From positions 1 through 6,866 of the forward strand of contig PMNJ01000124.1 of assembly GCA_003162595.1 (NCBI GenBank): DNA of 6,866 nt. The letters run 5' to 3'. The translations under genes were made by a program, and so were the position numbers. Under the pieces are notes generated by a model. The model was not told where the DNA came from and searched no databases. It worked only from the letters and a program-made list of their open reading frames with translations. This document shows, one piece after another, positions 5,163 through 6,866 of the stretch; the first letter of the stretch is position 1, and each line of letters begins with the position of its first letter. Source of the DNA: Bacteroidales bacterium. GTDB lineage: Bacteria > Bacteroidota > Bacteroidia > Bacteroidales > VadinHA17.

Positions 5163-6866
5163 ATGCCAATCCAAAAAACAATAGCCGGAATCAATACTCG
5201 TTCGTTGATCTTTGGGCTTATTATTCCTTTAATATTCAATTGCATAGCATCCTGCAGGGATCGCCCTGCCTCAAAGAGAGAACTGACTTCTTCCGGATTA
5301 TCAGATTCAACCAGAGAGATTGGGACTCCGGATGAATACCAACCGGTTAATACTCTGCTGGTTTTACCTAAAAATCCGGGTCCGGGTGAACCATTCCGAA
5401 TTTTGGCGACAGGAGGCGAAAATATAGGAAAAGCGAAGATCATCGTCAGCGGTCCATCGGGTAGTTTAGAATCTCAGAAAAGCAAAATGGGTGCTGAGTT
5501 GCCTTTTTGGCGGATTGATGATTTTACAGGAAGCTCTGCCGGTAAATATAAAGTTACTTTGATTGAGGGAAAAAAGAATGTGAGCAGTCTTGAGTTTATA
5601 ATTTCTTCCAGGGAAGAGACTCCTCCGACCGGTGTAGTATGGAAGACTCTCCGTGGGTGGGACAGCGGAATGGAGACAATCTATTCTGCCTGGATCAACG
5701 CTTTGTTTCAAGGTTGCGATGAGAACTCTTCCTGGTCCGCACTCAACGAGGTAACACAAAATCAAAATCAGAATTTCCTTTACAACTACCTCTCCCTTGG
5801 GGAAGATGTCCCTGATGGGAAAAACAAGGTCATAATGCAACCTGATTGTGCTGATAATCCATTTTGCCTGAGGGCATACTTTGCCTGGAAAATGGGCCTC
5901 CCATTTGGTTACCATTTGTGTGACAGGGGCTACGTCGGTCGCAATCCCAAAGCAGGCAAATGGATCACAAATGAATCTTCCGGTTCGAAAACCAATCCGG
6001 CTCTGGCATTCAATTCCTTTCTCAGAAGGGTGATGGATGGTGTCCATTCAGGTACAGCCCGGACTGCTCTGGATGATGAAAATTCCGATTATTATCCCGT
6101 CTCACTTGAGCGTGGAGTCTTGCGTCCAGGCATTGTTTATGCCGATCCGTACGGACATACTTTGATCCTCGTTGGCTGGGTTCCACAGGTCCATGACCAT
6201 CCCGGATTACTTCTTTCGGTAGATGCCCAACCCGACGGGACGGTAGGAATCAAGCGCTTCTGGAAAGGGAATTTTTTGTTTAACACATCCGGAGTTGTAG
6301 GGGAACCCGGTTTTAAAGCTTTCCGTCCCATCTCGGTGCATAACGGTGTGCAATCCCTGATGCAAAACAAATCGCTTACCGCATCAGCAGGGTTTGTTCC
6401 CTTTTCCCTTCAGCAGAGAAAGATGAAAACCGATGTGTTCTATCATACTATGGAAAGATTAATCAACCCGAAGCCGCTGGACCCTGAAGCTGAGTTGGTC
6501 GATCTGATCGAGGCGATTCATGAACAGTTAAAGGTACGTGTCACCTCGGTAGCTAATGGCGAAGCTTATCTCAAATCACATCCGGGTGCTGTGATTCCGA
6601 TACCTTCAAGTGCTGCCGGAATTTTTCAGGCCGGAGGTCAATGGGAAGACTTTTCAACTCCTAACCGCGATTTAAGGCTTTTAATTGCTATGGATGCGGT
6701 GCTCGATTTCCCGGACCAGGTTGTCCGATCACCGGAGGATTTTAATATTTCCAAACTGGCCTCTCCGGAGCAGGTTAAGAAAAAGCTTCAGTCGGTCCTC
6801 GATCAAAAGGTTTCCGAACTCTCGATCAGTTATACCCGTACAGATGGTTCTTTACAAAAACTGACT
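5163..6866 (+). CDS. Large lipoprotein with Ig-like N-terminus and candidate Cys-His-Asp enzyme domain (3' end cut)
   Basis: The plus strand is open for 568 codons from ATG 5163 to the window end. The last in-frame stop before it is at 5118. A signal segment (SLIFGLIIPLIFNCIASC) ends in a clean lipobox IASC with Cys31, so the product is an envelope lipoprotein. A linker leads to a beta-rich, Ig-like region (about residues 61-150), then a large conserved-looking domain: GWDSGMETIYSAW, NFLYNYLSLGEDV, PDCADNPF (Cys229), AYFAWKMGLPFGYH, MDGVHSGTARTAL, YADPYGHTLILVGW (His332), LLSVDAQPDG (Asp354) and KRFWKGNFLF. Cys, His and Asp in that order, with His and Asp on predicted strands, fit a papain-like fold such as transglutaminase-like or NlpC/P60-type cysteine peptidases. 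The spacing is larger than in those families, so this is inference. The rest (from about 400) is mostly helical. I do not recognise a named family. Shorter minus-strand ORFs here are shadows. Confidence 0.85.
   Translation, partial: MPIQKTIAGINTRSLIFGLIIPLIFNCIASCRDRPASKRELTSSGLSDSTREIGTPDEYQPVNTLLVLPKNPGPGEPFRILATGGENIGKAKIIVSGPSGSLESQKSKMGAELPFWRIDDFTGSSAGKYKVTLIEGKKNVSSLEFIISSREETPPTGVVWKTLRGWDSGMETIYSAWINALFQGCDENSSWSALNEVTQNQNQNFLYNYLSLGEDVPDGKNKVIMQPDCADNPFCLRAYFAWKMGLPFGYHLCDRGYVGRNPKAGKWITNESSGSKTNPALAFNSFLRRVMDGVHSGTARTALDDENSDYYPVSLERGVLRPGIVYADPYGHTLILVGWVPQVHDHPGLLLSVDAQPDGTVGIKRFWKGNFLFNTSGVVGEPGFKAFRPISVHNGVQSLMQNKSLTASAGFVPFSLQQRKMKTDVFYHTMERLINPKPLDPEAELVDLIEAIHEQLKVRVTSVANGEAYLKSHPGAVIPIPSSAAGIFQAGGQWEDFSTPNRDLRLLIAMDAVLDFPDQVVRSPEDFNISKLASPEQVKKKLQSVLDQKVSELSISYTRTDGSLQKLT

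Noticed and set aside
5132..6370. Minus-strand ORFs at 5132-5443, 5466-6047 and 6137-6370
   Set aside because: They overlap the continuous 568-codon plus-strand frame, have no recognisable domains, and are rich in Pro/Cys/Arg runs typical of antisense shadows.
1..6866. CRISPR array, tRNA, rRNA, insertion sequence or phage module
   Set aside because: No regularly spaced repeats, tRNA cloverleaf sequence, transposase or integrase motif, or terminal inverted repeats with target duplications were seen.

Overview
The window looks like a chromosomal segment of a member of the Bacteroidota (Bacteroidetes). The reasons are an AT-rich composition, several secreted proteins and lipoproteins of types I associate with that phylum (a DUF6340-like lipoprotein, a small beta-barrel lipoprotein, a 'NGDTLKG' secreted protein), and the almost complete lack of Shine-Dalgarno sequences. 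One gene, at 480, is an exception with a strong AAAGGAG. No rRNA, tRNA, CRISPR array, insertion sequence or phage gene was found.

Layout. Positions 1-204 (minus) hold the N-terminal 68 codons of a flavin reductase family protein, cut by the window edge. A 275-bp divergent intergenic region follows, then a small 105-residue cytoplasmic protein (480-797, plus) of a conserved but functionally unassigned type. A probably bidirectional terminator (826-858) separates it from a convergent pirin-family gene (920-1633, minus). That gene has an AT-rich hairpin in its leader and a 7-bp-arm palindrome further upstream. Next come three minus-strand genes for exported proteins: a DUF6340-like lipoprotein (1870-2730), a secreted protein of unknown function (2786-3547, 55 bp upstream of the previous gene and probably cotranscribed with it), and an outer-membrane-barrel-like lipoprotein (3774-4550).

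After a divergent intergenic region the plus strand carries two exported proteins. The first is a 76-residue lipoprotein (4781-5011) that looks like the C-terminal part of a cupredoxin/plastocyanin domain, with Cys, His and Met copper ligands present but the first His and most of the beta-sandwich missing. The second is a long open reading frame from 5163 that runs off the end of the window. It is open for all 568 visible codons and encodes a lipoprotein with an Ig-like N-terminal region followed by a large domain with well-spaced Cys, His and Asp residues that could be a papain-like/transglutaminase-like catalytic triad.

How they work together. Most of the right two thirds encodes envelope proteins, but I see no clear pathway that unites them. 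The flavin reductase and pirin are redox or small-molecule enzymes and are only loosely linked to the rest. I do not see a convincing complete novel system. The two items most worth a second look are the large candidate Cys-enzyme lipoprotein and the cut-down cupredoxin directly before it.
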